Assembly: GCA_030691835.1 (NCBI GenBank)
Contig: JAUYDO010000119.1
Coordinates: forward strand, 1-6,849
Source of the DNA: Dehalococcoidia bacterium
GTDB taxonomy: Bacteria > Chloroflexota > Dehalococcoidia > Dehalococcoidales > UBA3254
Reading direction: 5' to 3'
Length of the DNA stretch: 6,849 nt
The position numbers and the translations under genes were made by a program. Shown piece after piece: positions 5,317 to 6,849 of this stretch (position 1 is its first letter; the number at the start of each line of letters is the position of its first letter). The notes below the pieces were generated by a model, which ran no database searches, was not told the DNA's origin, and saw nothing but the letters and a program-made list of their open reading frames with translations.

Positions 5317-6294
5317 TTACCTCCGGATTCCTGACATCAGCGCCTCGGCGTAGGACTCCTTGCCAGAAACGGTGATGAACACCCGGTTGCCGTCGACATT
5401 GAGCAGTACCGGAATGGTCCTGCCTATGTTGAAGGAGCCTTTGAACACGGTCAGATTGCCCAAGGTTGCCCTGGTGTATCCCGCGCTCTCCAGCGCCTTG
5501 CTGGCTACGGGACCGAAAACCAGACCAGGGAAAGTGGATTTAACAGAAACCGTTAGCCCAAAATCGGCGTCCCAGATGGTGTTGCTCGGCAGCCTCTGCA
5601 ATATGTCTATGATATCTATCTGCTGGGGTGCGTAAAGCCCGAAGGTAACCACCTCCGGCTTAGCCCAGGTGAATATGGTGTCTATCCGCTCCGCCGTTGC
5701 CGAATCCGAGTGCTGTTTCAATATATTAATCAGCGCTCTGTTGGGTCTGACGACGCCGATAGCAGCGAACCTGGTGGAGCCGCCGTCGGGCATCAGCGCC
5801 ACTTCCTCCAGCGCTCTCTTATCGTCGTACCGTTTCATGTTGTTGTTTGAGATTAGTGATTTCAAGCTCTGCCCCGGACCTCCGTCACCTTGCACAAAGT
5901 AAATGTTCCGGTCCGAAAGTTTGGTCCAGACCTCAGCCTCAGCCGGTATCTGTGAATGAATCCTGGAGGCGTCCGATGCGCTGGCGAAGGTCAGCGCGCC
6001 AGCGATGGTAAATTTGTCATCATCCCTGGCAACGCCCCAGAGCGCCAGCGATTCCACGGTGACATCAGCCTGCGCCCCGACCAGGCTCAGCGGCACCTTG
6101 GTGGGGCTAGCCTGCTTGATGAGGATGAATATATCCAGGTCTCTATTGGGCACCATGGTCGCCGCGAGCCTCTGCGCCGGCGCTGACGCCGGCGCATCCG
6201 GAGCCCGGCACGCAGTGCCGAGGAGCGGCAGAGCCAGCATTAAGATTACCAGTCCAACCATCGTCAGATATCTATGATGTTTGCGATATGTCAT
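5317..6294 (-). CDS. Predicted lipoprotein of unknown function (325 aa)
   Basis: I do not recognise a family. The N-terminus is a signal peptide: basic residues (TYRKHHRYL), a hydrophobic core (about 11-25, MVGLVILMLALPLLG), then LGTAC with C29 as the likely lipidated cysteine. The -3 glycine is not the usual leucine, so lipidation is probable rather than certain. An alanine/proline-rich linker follows (30-42). The remainder (about 45-325) is a soluble alternation of short beta-like and helical stretches with no catalytic motif I can identify. Two portions (about 68-145 and 205-310) both look like a strand-rich half followed by a helix, hinting at an internal duplication that I cannot establish by eye. 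ATG at 6294 is chosen over an upstream in-frame TTG at 6318 because AAGGAGG lies 5 nt before it. The best -10 nearby is TAGAAT (6322-6327) without a good -35. The gene is alone, with a strong terminator. Confidence 0.85.
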   Translation of the reverse strand: MTYRKHHRYLTMVGLVILMLALPLLGTACRAPDAPASAPAQRLAATMVPNRDLDIFILIKQASPTKVPLSLVGAQADVTVESLALWGVARDDDKFTIAGALTFASASDASRIHSQIPAEAEVWTKLSDRNIYFVQGDGGPGQSLKSLISNNNMKRYDDKRALEEVALMPDGGSTRFAAIGVVRPNRALINILKQHSDSATAERIDTIFTWAKPEVVTFGLYAPQQIDIIDILQRLPSNTIWDADFGLTVSVKSTFPGLVFGPVASKALESAGYTRATLGNLTVFKGSFNIGRTIPVLLNVDGNRVFITVSGKESYAEALMSGIRR

Positions 6295-6299
6295 ATTTC

Positions 6300-6306
6300 C
6301 CTCCTT
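6300..6306 (-). promoter_or_regulatory. Ribosome binding site deciding the lipoprotein start
   Basis: AAGGAGG on the minus strand lies 5 nt before ATG at 6294. The alternative TTG at 6318 lies upstream of this site and has no ribosome binding site of its own, so the signal peptide begins MTYRKHH. Confidence 0.75.
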
Positions 6307-6588
6307 GTCCCTGTCCAATATATTCTACAACATAATATAACGAGTGAGACACCCGACGTGTTAGCAAGGAGGATACCGGTACCAAAGTACGGCACGGCTA
6401 TTCTCAGTCGGAAATTATTGCGAGAGTCTTTCGCGAGAAGTACATGTAGGGACGGAGTGTCAACCTATCCCCCTGTCCTCCTTTCCTCCTGACTTCTATC
6501 ACCTTTGACCATTTAGCTTCTAAATTAGGTTTTTGGGGACACTAAAGAGATGAAGTTCTTCCTTTTATTCCCTCTCCCCGACGTGGGA

Positions 6589-6605
6589 GTCCGCCTGAGG
6601 CGGAC
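6589..6605. repeat. Palindromic repeat, second copy of the 4062-4076 core
   Basis: GTCCGCC-TGA-GGCGGAC forms a perfect 7-bp stem with a 3-nt loop. Its inner 15 bases differ from the copy at 4062-4076 at one loop position (TCCGCCTRAGGCGGA), while the flanks are unrelated. This suggests a dispersed short palindrome in the genome. Confidence 0.55.
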
Positions 6606-6629
6606 CTCTGGCGCTCTCGCAATCTATCA

Positions 6630-6647
6630 TGTCTCTTGTCAGAGACA
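6630..6647. repeat. Small perfect inverted repeat
   Basis: TGTCTCT and AGAGACA are exact complements around TGTC. This 7-bp stem with a 4-nt loop has no U-tract after it on either strand, so it is not a typical terminator. Confidence 0.45.
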
Positions 6648-6679
6648 CCACAATGTATGAAAATATTCAGTATCTTATC

Positions 6680-6731
6680 CCTTCTCCCTCGAGGGGAGAA
6701 GGTCAGAGCCTGCCCCGTACCTGATACGGGG
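6680..6731. repeat. Pair of adjacent GC-rich palindromes
   Basis: The first, CCTTCTCCC/GGGAGAAGG (6680-6702), has a 9-bp stem. The second, CCCCGTA/TACGGGG (6713-6731), has a 7-bp stem around CCTGA. Only 10 bp separate them, and GATGAGGGTGAAA follows. This arrangement resembles the palindromic intergenic repeats scattered through many environmental bacterial genomes; it is not followed by a T-run. Confidence 0.5.
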
Positions 6732-6779
6732 ATGAGGGTGAAACCGATTCAATTGGCTCCCCTCACTCTAACTCTCTCC

Positions 6780-6827
6780 GTTCGGCTGAGCGTTCGACTG
6801 AGCTCACGCCGAAGTCTCACGACGAAG
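6780..6827. repeat. Degenerate tandem repeats forming a bulged hairpin
   Basis: GTTCGGCTGAGC (6780-6791) is followed directly by GTTCGACTGAGC (6792-6803), with one mismatch. TCACGCCGAAG (6804-6814) recurs as TCACGACGAAG (6817-6827), also with one mismatch. The first unit is also inverted relative to the third: TTCGGCTGAGC pairs with GCTCA-C-GCCGAA (6802-6813) with a single bulged C. The block therefore carries both direct and inverted repetition. Confidence 0.5.
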
Positions 6828-6849
6828 CCCGCAAGGGGCGAGAGGACTC

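Larger units (their letters stand above)
6307..6849. other. Non-coding, palindrome-rich region
   Basis: About 540 bp without a supportable gene. The left part (6307-6500) holds AT-rich promoter-like sequence for the lipoprotein, a small hairpin GCGAGA/TTTCGC (6420-6434) and a pyrimidine-rich run (about 6465-6490). The right part (6570-6849) is a mosaic of short palindromes and degenerate repeats listed separately. No tRNA, attachment site or insertion-sequence ends were seen. The next gene presumably lies beyond the right edge. Confidence 0.7.

Noticed and set aside
6550..6660. 36-codon plus-strand ORF starting MKFFLLFPLPD
   Set aside because: It has only a weak AAGAG upstream and runs straight through the palindromic repeats, with no compositional or domain support.
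6760..6849. Possible tRNA-like fold suggested by GTTCGA
   Set aside because: No acceptor stem, anticodon arm or 5-bp T-stem flanks the GTTCGA; the bases are explained by the degenerate tandem repeats.

Overview
The window (6,849 bp) looks like chromosomal DNA from a bacterium with free-living-style signalling and moderately high GC coding sequence. Strong Shine-Dalgarno sites, NarL/DesK-type signalling with PAS and GAF domains, and spacers rich in short palindromes are all reminiscent of environmental Chloroflexota (Dehalococcoidia-like). That taxonomic guess is an inference from style only; no marker gene is present. There is no phage, transposase, CRISPR array, rRNA or tRNA.

Layout. (1) Positions 1-3886, minus strand: a three-gene signalling operon transcribed leftward. 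It runs from a NarL/FixJ response regulator (3886-3215), through a membrane-anchored GAF-PAS-HisKA_3-HATPase histidine kinase (3197-1230), to a second, soluble PAS-GAF-HisKA_3 kinase that begins at the base after the first kinase's stop codon and runs off the left edge. A plausible sigma-70 promoter lies just upstream of the regulator. (2) Positions 3887-4321: a 435-bp divergent spacer with a REP-like imperfect inverted repeat (4031-4096), then a hairpin-rich stretch (4141-4321) that looks like a structured 5' leader. (3) Positions 4322-4711, plus strand: two tandem paralogous single-pass membrane microproteins (61 and 56 aa), each with a strong ribosome binding site. They are followed by a perfect 32-bp palindrome that probably terminates transcription from both sides. 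(4) Positions 4799-5191, minus strand: an AHSA1-type SRPBCC protein with its own extended -10 promoter. (5) Positions 5317-6294, minus strand: an unrecognised predicted lipoprotein ending in a strong rho-independent terminator. (6) Positions 6295-6849: non-coding DNA, rich in small palindromes and degenerate short repeats in its right half.

Working together. The two kinases probably converge on the single regulator, one sensing through a membrane/GAF/PAS module and the other through a cysteine-bearing PAS plus a GAF. The targets cannot be read from the window. The microprotein pair with its structured leader is the least explained part and the best candidate for something undescribed. Nothing shows that the AHSA1 protein and lipoprotein are functionally linked to the operon.
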